Assembly (NCBI GenBank): GCA_964544115.1
Contig: CAZJBP010000067.1
Span: 1-19,024 of the forward strand
DNA: 19,024 bases
Source: CAZJBP01 sp964544115
GTDB lineage: Bacteria > Verrucomicrobiota > Kiritimatiellia > UBA8416 > JADHWI01
Direction: 5' to 3'
A program made the translations under genes and the position numbers. This document shows positions 6,835 to 14,439 of the stretch, piece after piece (within the stretch, counting starts at the first letter, position 1; each line of letters opens with the position of its first letter). The notes under the pieces were generated by a model. That model was not told where the DNA came from. It saw nothing but the letters and a program-made list of their open reading frames with translations, and did no database searches.

Positions 6835-7830
6835 ATGAAAAGAGCATTTCGCACGATGGCCGTGTTGCTGGCGCTGGGGCTTTCGGCGCGGGCCGACGAT
6901 GTGGTTCTTCTGAACGTGTCGTATGATCCGACGCGGGAGTTCTACGCCGAGTACAACGCCGCGTTCGCGAAGCACTGGAAGACCGACACCGGGCAGGCGG
7001 TGACGGTCCGCCAGTCCCATGGCGGCTCCGGCAAGCAGGCGCGCTCGGTGATCGACGGCCTGGAGGCCGACGTCGTGACGCTGGCGCTGGCGTACGACAT
7101 CAGCGCCTTGCACGCGAAGGCCAACCTGATCCCGGCGGACTGGCAGTCGCGCCTTCCCGACAACAGTTCGCCGTACTTCTCGACCATTGTGCTGCTTGTC
7201 CGCAAGGGAAACCCGAAAGGCATCCGGGACTGGGGCGACCTGGCGAAGGTGGGCGTCTCGGTCATCACTCCCAACCCGAAGACCTCCGGCGGAGCGCGAT
7301 GGAACCACCTGGCGGCCTGGGGGTATGCCCTGCGCGCGTTCGGCGGGGACGAGAAGCGGGTGCTGGCCTTCATGACGGCGCTTTACAAGAACGTGCCCGT
7401 GCTGGACTCGGGCGCGCGCGGCGCGACCACCACGTTTGTGCAGCGCGGAATCGGCGATGTGCTGATCTCCTGGGAGAACGAGGCGCTGCTCGCGCGCAAG
7501 GAGTTCGGGCAGGACGCCTTCGAGATCGTCCATCCCTCGGTCAGCATCCGGGCCGAGCCGCCGGTCAGCCTGGTGGACAAGGTGGTCGACCGCCGTGGCA
7601 CGCGCGAGGTCGCGACGGCCTATCTGCAGTACCTCTACTCGGAGGAGGGGCAGCGCCTGGCGGCGAAGCACTTCTACCGGCCGCGCCTGGCCGCCGTGGC
7701 CGGGGAGTTCGCGGCGCAGTTTCCGAAGGTTGACCTGATCGACATCGATACGGTCTTCGGCGGCTGGGCGTCGGTGCAGGCCGTGCACTTCGACGACGGG
7801 GGCGTGTTCGACCGCATCTACGCGCCGTAG
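6835..7830 (+). CDS. sbp: Periplasmic sulfate-binding protein (Sbp/CysP family)
   Basis: This is the solute-binding component of the sulfate/thiosulfate ABC importer, acting in the periplasm. The 331-residue product starts with a signal peptide (basic MKR, hydrophobic core, cleavage near SARA-DD) without a lipobox cysteine. Family motifs are LLNVSYDPTREFY, QSHGGSGKQARSVIDGL, PNPKTSGGARWNHLAAWGY and GIGDVLISWENEALL, with sulfate-contacting Ser/Gly/Arg positions recognisable by homology. The ATG at 6835 follows GAGGTG (6825-6830), which overlaps the stop of the Rrf2 gene. The permeases and ATPase follow in order. Sbp and CysP differ in preference for sulfate or thiosulfate, and the sequence alone does not settle which it is. 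Confidence 0.95.
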   Translation: MKRAFRTMAVLLALGLSARADDVVLLNVSYDPTREFYAEYNAAFAKHWKTDTGQAVTVRQSHGGSGKQARSVIDGLEADVVTLALAYDISALHAKANLIPADWQSRLPDNSSPYFSTIVLLVRKGNPKGIRDWGDLAKVGVSVITPNPKTSGGARWNHLAAWGYALRAFGGDEKRVLAFMTALYKNVPVLDSGARGATTTFVQRGIGDVLISWENEALLARKEFGQDAFEIVHPSVSIRAEPPVSLVDKVVDRRGTREVATAYLQYLYSEEGQRLAAKHFYRPRLAAVAGEFAAQFPKVDLIDIDTVFGGWASVQAVHFDDGGVFDRIYAP

Positions 7831-7864
7831 GCTCGCGGCAGGCCTGAAGGAGACGACGACGGGC

Positions 7865-8686
7865 ATGGCATCGCACTCCAGAAACCGCGTTCTGCCGGGG
7901 TTCGGGCTCTCGCTCGGGTTCACCGTGGCGTACCTCGGCCTCGTGGTCCTTGTGCCCCTCTCGGCCGTGTTCCTCACGACCGCCACGATGGGATGGCCGA
8001 GGTTCTGGGCGACCGTGACCGCGCCGCGCGTCCTGGCGTCGTATCGCTTGAGCTTTGGAATGGCGTTTGCGGCGGCGCTGGTCAACGGCGTCTTTGGCGC
8101 GCTGGTGGCCTGGGTGCTCGTGCGCTACCGGTTCCCCGGCCGCCGGCTGCTGGACGCGCTGGTGGACCTGCCGTTCGCATTGCCGACCGCCGTGGCGGGC
8201 ATCGCGCTGACCGCGCTGTACGCGGAGAACGGGTGGGTGGGGCGCGTGCTGAAGGAGCTGGGCATCAAGGTGGCCTTCACGCCCCTCGGCGTGGGGCTGG
8301 CGCTGGTGTTCGTGGGTCTGCCGTTCGTCGTGCGGACGGTCCAGCCGGTGCTGGAGGATCTGGATGCCGAAATCGAGGAGGCGGCGGCCAGCCTGGGCGC
8401 CAGCCGGTGGCAGTCGCTGGTGCGGGTCGTGCTGCCGTCCGTGCTGCCGTCCGTGATCACCGGCGCCGCGCTGGCGTTTGCCCGAGGGATCGGCGAGTAC
8501 GGATCGGTCGTCTTCATCTCCAGCAACATGCCGATGAAGACCGAGATCACGCCGCTGCTGATCGTCACCAAACTGGAGCAGTACGACTATGCCGGTGCCA
8601 CGGCGCTGGCGGTGGTCATGCTCGTGGTGTCCTTCGCGATGCTGTTCGTAATCAACCTGCTGCAGTTCTGGAGCACGCGCAAGTGA
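7865..8686 (+). CDS. cysT: Sulfate ABC transporter permease CysT
   Basis: CysT (CysU) is one of two inner-membrane permeases of the sulfate importer. The 273 residues hold about six hydrophobic helices. The first is LGFTVAYLGLVVLVPLSAVF near residues 17-36, and the last is AVVMLVVSFAMLFVINLLQF near the C-terminus. The cytoplasmic EAA loop that docks with the ATPase is seen in EEAAASLGASRWQSLVRVVL. The segment ARGIGEYGSVVFISSNMPMK, followed by TEITPLL, is characteristic of CysT. The ATG follows GAAGGAGA at a rather long distance. The gene lies 34 nt after sbp and 19 nt before cysW. Confidence 0.96.
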   Translation: MASHSRNRVLPGFGLSLGFTVAYLGLVVLVPLSAVFLTTATMGWPRFWATVTAPRVLASYRLSFGMAFAAALVNGVFGALVAWVLVRYRFPGRRLLDALVDLPFALPTAVAGIALTALYAENGWVGRVLKELGIKVAFTPLGVGLALVFVGLPFVVRTVQPVLEDLDAEIEEAAASLGASRWQSLVRVVLPSVLPSVITGAALAFARGIGEYGSVVFISSNMPMKTEITPLLIVTKLEQYDYAGATALAVVMLVVSFAMLFVINLLQFWSTRK

Positions 8687-8705
8687 GAGAAGGGGCGGAC
8701 GGGCC

Positions 8706-9611
8706 ATGGCTGGAGTAGTGTCAAGACGCACGCCGCAGGCGCCGCGTCGCCCGGCGGCTCTCGGAGAGCCGCCGGCGGTGCGCGTCGCCCTGATCGCCGT
8801 GGCGCTGCTGTACCTGGGCCTGCTGCTGCTCCTGCCGCTCGCGGTCGTGTTCTACGAGGCGCTGCACAAGGGATTCGGCCTGTACCTGGCGGCGCTGCGC
8901 GAGCCGGACGCGCTGGCGGCGATCCGCCTGACGCTGCTGGTTGCGGCGATCAGCGTGCCCTGCAACGTGGTGTTCGGCGTCACCGCGGCCTGGGCCCTGG
9001 CCAAGTTCGAGTTCCGCGGCCGCAACCTGCTGATCAGCCTGATCGACCTGCCGTTCGCCGTCTCGCCGGTGGTGGCCGGCCTGATCTACGTGCTCCTGTT
9101 CGGCGCCCAGGGCTGGTGCGGGCCGTGGCTGCAGGCGCACGGCCTCCGCATCGTCTTCGCCGTGCCGGGCATCGTTCTGGCCACGGTCTTCGTCACGTTC
9201 CCGTTCGTGGCCCGGGAACTCATCCCGCTGATGCAGGCCCAGGGGCGGGACGAGGAGGAAGCGGCCGTCGTGCTGGGCGCGAACGGGTGGCAGACGTTCT
9301 GGCGGGTCACGCTGCCGAACATCAAGTGGGGGCTGCTGTACGGCGTTATTCTCTGCAATGCCCGCGCGATGGGCGAGTTCGGCGCCGTCTCGGTGGTGTC
9401 GGGCCACATCCGCGGCCTGACCAACACCATCCCGCTGCACGTGGAGATTCTGTACAACGAGTATAACTTCGTCGCGGCGTTTGCCGTCGCCTCGCTGCTG
9501 GCGCTGCTGGCGCTGGTGACCCTGGCCGGCAAGAACCTGGTCGAGTGGCGGACGCGGCGGGTGGGGGAGCACCGTCCGCCGACCCCGGCCGCATCCGGAG
9601 GAACGACATGA
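8706..9611 (+). CDS. cysW: Sulfate ABC transporter permease CysW
   Basis: CysW is the second permease subunit of the sulfate importer and pairs with CysT. The product has 301 residues. After a short basic, proline-rich N-terminus (about 1-24) come about six hydrophobic segments, starting with ALIAVALLYLGLLLLLPLAV. The EAA loop is EEEAAVVLGANGWQTFWRVT, followed by LPNIKWGLLYGV. The signature NARAMGEFGAVSVVSGHIRG, then TNTIPLHVEILYNEY, distinguishes CysW from CysT. The tail of about 20 residues is hydrophilic. Its stop overlaps the cysA start (ATGA), which suggests translational coupling of permease and ATPase. Confidence 0.96.
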   Translation: MAGVVSRRTPQAPRRPAALGEPPAVRVALIAVALLYLGLLLLLPLAVVFYEALHKGFGLYLAALREPDALAAIRLTLLVAAISVPCNVVFGVTAAWALAKFEFRGRNLLISLIDLPFAVSPVVAGLIYVLLFGAQGWCGPWLQAHGLRIVFAVPGIVLATVFVTFPFVARELIPLMQAQGRDEEEAAVVLGANGWQTFWRVTLPNIKWGLLYGVILCNARAMGEFGAVSVVSGHIRGLTNTIPLHVEILYNEYNFVAAFAVASLLALLALVTLAGKNLVEWRTRRVGEHRPPTPAASGGTT

Positions 9612-10678
9612 GCATCGAGGTTCTCGGCATCACCAAGCGGTTCGGCTCGTTCACGGCCCTGGAGAACGTGAACTGCCGGTTTCCCGACGGCCATCTCGTG
9701 GCGCTGCTGGGCCCGTCCGGGTCCGGCAAGACCAGTCTCCTGCGCATCATCGCCGGGCTCGACACGGCCGACTCAGGCTCCGTGCTCTTCGACGGGACCG
9801 ACGCCACGCAGCTGCGCGCCCGCGACCGCCAGGTGGGCTTCGTCTTCCAGCACTACGCGCTGTTCCGGCACATGTCGGTGTTCGAGAATGTGGCCTTCGG
9901 CCTGCGGGTCAAGTCCCGCGCCGTCCGGCCCCCGGAGGCCGACATCCGCTCCCGCGTCGAGCAGCTGCTGAAGCTTGTGCAGCTGGACTGGATGGGCGAC
10001 CGGCTTCCGTCGCAGTTGTCGGGCGGGCAGCGCCAGCGCGTGGCGCTGGCCCGCGCGCTGGCGGTGGAGCCGCGCGTGCTGTTGCTCGACGAGCCTTTCG
10101 GGGCGCTGGACGCGAAGGTGCGCAAGGAGCTGCGGCGCTGGCTGCGGCGGCTGCACGACGAGATCCACGTGACCAGCATCTTCGTCACCCACGACGTGGA
10201 GGAGGCCATGGAAGTGGCCGACCGGATCGTGGTGATGAACGGCGGCCGCATCGAGCAGCAGGGCCCGCCGGACGAAGTCTACGAGAAGCCGGTGTCGCCG
10301 TTCGTGTTCGACTTTCTGGGCGGGGCCAACGTGATGGCCGCACACGTGCACGACGGCCTCGCGCACATCGGGGCCGTGGCGGTGGAAATCCCGAGCCTCG
10401 CCCACTCGCGCAATGCCACCGGCGCCGGTTACGTGCGGCCCCATGAGTTGGACGTGGTGCGCGCCGGCGGTGCGGCGGATGGGCTGGAAGCCGAGATCAT
10501 CGAGGCGCTGGGCGTGGGGCCGGTGGTGCGGCTCGACCTGCGTCGAACGGATGGCGGCGGCACCCTCGAGGCCCACATTGCGCGGGAAGCGTTCCGCGCG
10601 CTGGGCGTGTCCAAGGGCGACCGCGTCTGCGTCCGTCCGCGCGCCCTGCGCTTCTACGCGGACGACTACGCCATCTGA
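9608..10678 (+). CDS. cysA: Sulfate/thiosulfate import ATP-binding protein CysA
   Basis: CysA hydrolyses ATP on the cytoplasmic side to drive sulfate import. The 356-residue product has Walker A GPSGSGKT (35-42), the Q-loop in GFVFQHYALFRHMSVFENVA, signature LSGGQRQRVALARALA, Walker B LLLDEPFGALD and the H-loop in FVTHDVEEAMEVADR. The C-terminal about 110 residues form the TOBE-like regulatory domain seen in CysA (YVRPHELDVVR, VCVRPRALRFY). The start at 9608 has GGAGG (9597-9601) 6 nt upstream and overlaps the cysW stop. The frame continues 21 codons upstream, but those codons shadow the end of cysW. It completes the binding protein, two-permease and ATPase set. Confidence 0.97.
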   Translation: MSIEVLGITKRFGSFTALENVNCRFPDGHLVALLGPSGSGKTSLLRIIAGLDTADSGSVLFDGTDATQLRARDRQVGFVFQHYALFRHMSVFENVAFGLRVKSRAVRPPEADIRSRVEQLLKLVQLDWMGDRLPSQLSGGQRQRVALARALAVEPRVLLLDEPFGALDAKVRKELRRWLRRLHDEIHVTSIFVTHDVEEAMEVADRIVVMNGGRIEQQGPPDEVYEKPVSPFVFDFLGGANVMAAHVHDGLAHIGAVAVEIPSLAHSRNATGAGYVRPHELDVVRAGGAADGLEAEIIEALGVGPVVRLDLRRTDGGGTLEAHIAREAFRALGVSKGDRVCVRPRALRFYADDYAI

Positions 10679-10686
10679 CGCGGACG

Positions 10687-11217
10687 ATGAACACCCCCAC
10701 GCATATCGCCGGCGGCGCCTGTCTTGCGATGGCGCTGGTTTGCGTCTGTTCGCCGGTCGCGCAGAGCCGGACGAGGGTGGCGGCGGTAGCCGCGGGCGCG
10801 CTGGGTGTCGGAGTGGTCGTGCATCTTCTTCTGGATCTGATCCCTCACTTCGCGTGGGTGGTGTATCTGGAGGGGTTCAAGCCCCTGCCGTTTCACTGGC
10901 TCCTGCGCGAGGCAGCGCTGGGCCTGGCGGTGGCCCTTCCTGCGCTCGCGCTGTCCGGACGGGCGTGGCCCTACGTCGCGCTGGGAATGGCGGGCGGACT
11001 CTATCCGGACGTGGAGAAGGTGCTTTCCGTTGACTTCCATGTCCCCGACCGGTTCATCCTCTTCGGCTGGCACAGCCTGGGCGTATCAAATCGGACGGCG
11101 GGACTTCCGAAAGCCGTTCTGATTGCGGGCGAGTGCCTGCTCCTCGCCGGCTTCCTGTTTGCCATGTGGCGAATGAAGAACCGGGCGTCCTCGGCGGGCG
11201 CGGCCGGCGGCGGCTAA
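10687..11217 (+). CDS. Uncharacterised integral membrane protein, possibly metal-dependent hydrolase-like
   Basis: The 176-residue product starts MNTPTHIAGGA and has four or five hydrophobic segments (about 7-22, 31-60, 73-90, 95-110 and 143-161). Histidine and aspartate residues sit in or near the membrane (PTH, HLLLDLIPHF, GGLYPDVEK, GWHSLG). The pattern recalls the DUF457/YdjM group of membrane-bound, putatively metal-dependent hydrolases, but the usual HRGxTHS motif is absent, so I do not assign a function. It begins 8 nt after cysA and is probably transcribed with the sulfate operon. Whether it serves sulfur metabolism is unknown. Its stop overlaps the stop of the convergent gene by four bases (CTAA, 11214-11217). 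Confidence 0.75.
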   Translation: MNTPTHIAGGACLAMALVCVCSPVAQSRTRVAAVAAGALGVGVVVHLLLDLIPHFAWVVYLEGFKPLPFHWLLREAALGLAVALPALALSGRAWPYVALGMAGGLYPDVEKVLSVDFHVPDRFILFGWHSLGVSNRTAGLPKAVLIAGECLLLAGFLFAMWRMKNRASSAGAAGGG

Positions 11218-11777
11218 GCGGGGCGGACGTCGATCGCGATGCGGGTCAGGCGCTTGTAGACGGCGATCATGCGGGCGATGGGCCACCAGTCGTAGAGGAA
11301 GATCTGGATCGGCCGCCACATGGCCACCCATCCGCAGATCAGGATGCCCTCGGCCAGCGGGCCGGCCCACCACTGCACCGGGCACCACGCGTCGAGGCCC
11401 TGCTGGGCCGCCACGCAGAGAACGAGGAATCCCATGCCGATCATGAGGCTCGCGCGGCCGGTGCGGAACACGTGCCGCAGCTCCCGCTGGGTGGCGCGCA
11501 TGCGGTAGCCGAAGTAGCGGTGAACGGCCTTGCGCAGTTGGACCTTGTCGACGCCGGCCAGTTCCGCTTCCGGGAGGTGGATCAGCAGCCGGGCCGGCAG
11601 GCGCGGGTGGATTTCCCGCGCGGTCTCGACGATGTAGGACTCGGCATCGGAGTCGAGGTCGCGGTCGATGAACGGCGACGGGTCCATGGTGTTGAACAAC
11701 TGGCTGATCGAGCGCAGCTGGAGCTCGATCAAAGCCTGCCCATCCTCGATGCGACAGTTGGAGGCCGGGTCCCGCAT
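11214..11777 (-). CDS. Conserved hypothetical protein with two membrane helices
   Basis: The 187-residue product has a soluble N-terminal part (about 1-105). It contains LIELQLRSISQLFNTMDPSP and RDLDSDAESYIVETAREI, followed by LPARLLIHLPEAE. Two hydrophobic helices follow (about 110-132 and 142-165), and a basic C-terminus ends RLTRIAIDVRPA. The stretch around FNTMDPSPF-RDLD-AE-YIV looks like a widespread uncharacterised bacterial family, recalled rather than searched. No ribosome binding site is obvious before the ATG at 11777, and the true start could differ. The upstream side is blurred by a duplicated 55-bp segment and 100 N. It converges with the membrane protein gene, sharing 4 bases at the stops, and no terminator lies between them. 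Confidence 0.75.
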   Translation of the reverse strand: MRDPASNCRIEDGQALIELQLRSISQLFNTMDPSPFIDRDLDSDAESYIVETAREIHPRLPARLLIHLPEAELAGVDKVQLRKAVHRYFGYRMRATQRELRHVFRTGRASLMIGMGFLVLCVAAQQGLDAWCPVQWWAGPLAEGILICGWVAMWRPIQIFLYDWWPIARMIAVYKRLTRIAIDVRPA

Positions 11778-11950
11778 GGCACGGCCATCATATCGNNNNN
11801 NNNNNNNNNNNNNNNNNNNNNNNNNNNNNNNNNNNNNNNNNNNNNNNNNNNNNNNNNNNNNNNNNNNNNNNNNNNNNNNNNNNNNNNNNNNNNNNCATCC
11901 TCGATGCGACAGTTGGAGGCCGGGTCCCGCATGGCACGGCCATCATATCG
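11741..11950. other. 100-N scaffold gap flanked by identical 55-bp segments
   Basis: Bases 11741-11795 and 11896-11950 are identical over all 55 positions, and the 100 N between them (11796-11895) are a conventional placeholder. An exact 55-bp overlap of contig ends is what a de Bruijn assembler at k=55 leaves when it fails to merge two contigs. The real sequence is probably continuous, with one copy and no gap. The first copy includes the start of the minus-strand hypothetical gene. Confidence 0.85.
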
Positions 11951-12009
11951 TGTGCCGGCCGGGATCGGAAAGCCAATTTCCGGCGGCCCGATCCGCCAAG
12001 GTGTGCGGG

Positions 12010-12054
12010 ATGCACCCCCTTTGCCCGCTCGCCGGTGGCGGCGTGGGGGTGCAT
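12010..12054 (+). repeat. Long hairpin upstream of argJ
   Basis: ATGCACCCCC (12010-12019) and GGGGGTGCAT (12045-12054) form a perfect 10-bp stem. The 25-nt loop contains a small stem, CGCC-GGT-GGCG. No U tract follows. It could be a transcribed structure or part of an intergenic repeat family. Confidence 0.6.
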
Positions 12055-12056
12055 TT

Positions 12057-12106
12057 CCATCGGCGTCGGGATCGCTGTCGGAATCGACAGTGAAGCCCCG
12101 ATCCCG
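12057..12106. repeat. Hexamer-periodic repeat forming nested stems
   Basis: Five successive hexamers end in TCG: CCATCG, GCGTCG, GGATCG, CTGTCG, GAATCG (12057-12086). The same bases build nested stems: CGGGATCG (12067-12074) with CGATCCCG (12099-12106), and CTGTCG with CGACAG around a GAAT loop (12075-12090). Degenerate hexamer runs of this kind look like low-complexity intergenic DNA. Confidence 0.5.
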
Positions 12107-12108
12107 GG

Positions 12109-12134
12109 GTCATCCCGAACGGAGTGAGGGATCT
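12109..12134. repeat. Dispersed intergenic repeat of the GHPERSEGS type
   Basis: The segment with ATCCC-GAACGGAGTGA-GGGAT has short inverted ends and translates to GHPERSEGS. From memory, this sequence is dispersed between genes of several phyla (Acidobacteria, Chloroflexi, PVC). Only one copy is in the window, so its repeated nature here is inferred. Confidence 0.5.
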
Positions 12135-12331
12135 GAAAAGAGTCGCGGGCGGGCGGGGAGAGGGAGCGCTCCCAAGGGCTGGATGCGGCTCAGTTCCCTG
12201 CGCGCTGTGCGCAGTCTTGCCGCGCGACAGGCCGCTTTTTCTGTTCGACTTTACCGGGGCGAGTGCCGATAGTGACCCCCCTGTTTTTCGGTGGCGCCGG
12301 GCGCGTTGACGGCACCCCGCGAGGATGCAAG

Positions 12332-13549
12332 ATGAGCAAGAAGTCACATACGGTGATCGAGGGCGGCGTGACGGCGGCCAAGGGGTTCAGCGCCTCGGCG
12401 ATGAACGTCGGAATCCGGTCGACGAAGCTCGACCTGGCGATCATCGCGTCGGATCGTGAAGCCGTTGTCGCCGGGACGTTTACAACGAACCTGGTCCATG
12501 CCGCGCCGGTCAAGCTCTGCAAGGCCAACCTGGCGGGCGGGCGCGGGCGGGCCATCGTGATTAACAGCGGCAACGCGAATGCCTGCACGGGGCCGCAGGG
12601 CATGGAAGACGCGCGGCGGATGGGCACGCTGACCGCGCAGGCTCTGGGCGTCGACGAGAAGCTCGTCTACGTGTGTTCCACCGGCACGATCGGCATCCCC
12701 ATGCCGATGGCCAAGGTCGAGGCGGGCATCCCGAAGGTCGCCGCCGCGCTGAGTCCGGCCGGCGGGGCCGACGTGGCGCGGGCGATCATGACGACCGACA
12801 CGGTGCCGAAGGAGATTGCGGTCCAGGTCGAGATCGACGGCGTGCCGGTGCGCATCGGCGGCATCACCAAGGGCGCGGGGATGATCTCGCCGAACATGGC
12901 CACAATGCTGTGCTTCATTACCACCGACGCGGCGGTCGAGCAGCGAGCGCTCCAGGCGGCGCTGTCTGCGGCCGTGGACGACACTTTCAACGGCATCACC
13001 ATCGATGGAGACCAGAGCACCAACGACACCGTCCTGGTCCTGGCGAACGGGGCCGCAGGCAATGCGACGCTTTCCGCGGCGCATCCCGCCTGGGCGGCGT
13101 TCGAGGGCGCCCTGCGCCATGTCTGCTCGCACCTGGCGACGGCGATCGTCAAGGACGGCGAGGGCGCCACGAAGCTGGTCACCCTCACGGTGACCGGCGC
13201 GGCCACCCGGGAGGACGCCCGTCTGGCGGCGCGCGCGGTGGCCACCTCGATGCTGTGCAAGACCGCGTGGTTCGGCGGCGACCCCAACTGGGGGCGGATT
13301 ATCGCGGCGGTGGGCCGGTCCGGCGCCAACGTGGCGGAAGATCGCGTCGGGATCCGGTTTGACGGCTCGCCGGTGGTCCGAGCCGGATGCCTGGCTCCCG
13401 GGGCTTCGCTGAAGGACCTCGCCCGCATCTTCGCGCAAAAGGCCTTTACGATTGAAATTGACCTTGGGATCGGCGCCGCGCACGCATCGGTTCTGACGTG
13501 CGACTGCAGCATCGACTACGTGAAGATCAACGCCGAGTACATGACATGA
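12332..13549 (+). CDS. argJ: Bifunctional glutamate N-acetyltransferase / amino-acid acetyltransferase ArgJ
   Basis: ArgJ transfers acetyl from N-acetylornithine to glutamate (cyclic arginine pathway), and some members also use acetyl-CoA. The 405-residue precursor cleaves itself into two chains at an Ala-Thr bond. The site is seen in KGAGMISPNMATML, with the nucleophile Thr191. Other family blocks are GTFTTNLVHAAPV, INSGNANACTG, STGTIGIPMPM, TIDGDQSTNDT and the C-terminal KTAWFGGDPNWGRIIAAVGRSG. The ATG at 12332 has GAGGA 6 nt upstream. An earlier in-frame codon at 12263 adds 23 residues without family similarity. It is first in argJ-argB-argD-argG; argC, argF and argH are not in the window. 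The argB start region overlaps its stop. Confidence 0.97.
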   Translation: MSKKSHTVIEGGVTAAKGFSASAMNVGIRSTKLDLAIIASDREAVVAGTFTTNLVHAAPVKLCKANLAGGRGRAIVINSGNANACTGPQGMEDARRMGTLTAQALGVDEKLVYVCSTGTIGIPMPMAKVEAGIPKVAAALSPAGGADVARAIMTTDTVPKEIAVQVEIDGVPVRIGGITKGAGMISPNMATMLCFITTDAAVEQRALQAALSAAVDDTFNGITIDGDQSTNDTVLVLANGAAGNATLSAAHPAWAAFEGALRHVCSHLATAIVKDGEGATKLVTLTVTGAATREDARLAARAVATSMLCKTAWFGGDPNWGRIIAAVGRSGANVAEDRVGIRFDGSPVVRAGCLAPGASLKDLARIFAQKAFTIEIDLGIGAAHASVLTCDCSIDYVKINAEYMT

Positions 13550-13560
13550 GAGTGGCCGGC

Positions 13561-14439
13561 ATGGAAAACCTGATCAAGAAGGCGGGAGTGCTGATTGAAG
13601 CGCTGCCGTACATTCAGGATTTCCGCGGCGCGGTGGTGGTCGTCAAGGTGGGCGGCAGTGCCATGGAAGACGCGGCGCACGTGGAGAGCGTCCTGACCGA
13701 CGTGACCTTCATGGAATGCGCCGGGATGAAGCCGGTCATCGTGCACGGCGGCGGGAAGGCCATCTCGCGCGAGATGAAGCGGCAGGGCATTGAGTCGCGT
13801 TTTGTCCAGGGCCTGCGAGTGACCTGCGAGCGCTCGATTGCGGTGGTTGAAAAAGTCATGAACGAGGAGCTCAACCCCGGCCTGGTCGGGATGCTCCTGC
13901 GCAAGGGCGCCCGGGCCCACGGCCTGCAGGGCGACCACATCTTTCGCGTGGAGAAGACCGTCGGCCGCGACCCGGAGACGGGCGCCGAGCTGGACTGGGG
14001 GTTCGTGGGGGACCCGACGGGCGTGGAGACCACGCTCGTGGACGCGCTGATCGGCCGGGACATGATCCCGGTCATCACGCCGCTCGGGCGGGGCCCCGAC
14101 GGCCAGGTCTACAATGTGAACGCCGACGTGGCCGCGGCCGCGCTGGCGAAGGCGCTGAAGGCGCGCAAGCTGGCGTTTCTGTCCGACGTGCCCGGGCTGC
14201 TGCGGGACCCGGCGGACGCGGAGTCGCTGATGTCCACGCTGCGCGTCGGGGAGGTCGAGGACCTGATCCGCCGGGGCATCATCAGCGGAGGGATGCTGCC
14301 GAAGGTGCAGAGCGGGATCGAGGCGATCCGCGCGGGCGTGCGCAAGGTGCACATGATCGACGGGCGGATGCTGCACTCGCTGCTGCTCGAGATTTTCACG
14401 GACAAGGGAGTGGGAACGGAGATCGTAAGCGATGACTAA
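13561..14439 (+). CDS. argB: Acetylglutamate kinase
   Basis: ArgB phosphorylates N-acetylglutamate, the second step of arginine synthesis and often the feedback-controlled one. The 292 residues show the amino-acid kinase fold: VVVKVGGSAM near residue 26, PVIVHGGGKAIS (substrate-binding Gly loop), GLVGMLLRKGARAHGLQGDH, NVNADVAAAALAKAL, FLSDVPGLL and the C-terminal GGMLPKVQSGIEAIRAGV. The N-terminal extension before VVVKVGG matches the arginine-sensitive hexameric type, so feedback inhibition is possible. The start is either 13561 (GAGAG 7-8 nt upstream, chosen) or 13546, where ATGA overlaps the argJ stop. Its 3' end overlaps argD by 8 nt. Confidence 0.97.
   Translation: MENLIKKAGVLIEALPYIQDFRGAVVVVKVGGSAMEDAAHVESVLTDVTFMECAGMKPVIVHGGGKAISREMKRQGIESRFVQGLRVTCERSIAVVEKVMNEELNPGLVGMLLRKGARAHGLQGDHIFRVEKTVGRDPETGAELDWGFVGDPTGVETTLVDALIGRDMIPVITPLGRGPDGQVYNVNADVAAAALAKALKARKLAFLSDVPGLLRDPADAESLMSTLRVGEVEDLIRRGIISGGMLPKVQSGIEAIRAGVRKVHMIDGRMLHSLLLEIFTDKGVGTEIVSDD

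Larger units (their letters stand above)
11951..12331. other. Intergenic region upstream of argJ, rich in repeats and hairpins
   Basis: No convincing gene is seen in this stretch. It holds a long hairpin (12010-12054), a hexamer-periodic segment with nested stems (12057-12106), a dispersed-type repeat (12109-12134) and the 12-bp palindrome GGGAGCGCTCCC (12162-12173). The argJ promoter must lie here unless transcription comes from elsewhere, but I find no pair of boxes good enough to name. The ribosome binding site GAGGA (12321-12325) precedes argJ. Confidence 0.6.

Noticed and set aside
6814..8085. Minus-strand open frame opposite sbp and cysT (423 codons)
   Set aside because: It is antisense to clear transporter genes and compositionally typical of a GC-rich shadow.
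12162..12200. Terminator from the palindrome GGGAGCGCTCCC
   Set aside because: The palindrome has no loop of suitable size and no U tract follows on either strand.
12263..12331. Upstream in-frame start for argJ
   Set aside because: The extra 23 residues have no similarity to ArgJ, and GAGGA lies just before the ATG at 12332.
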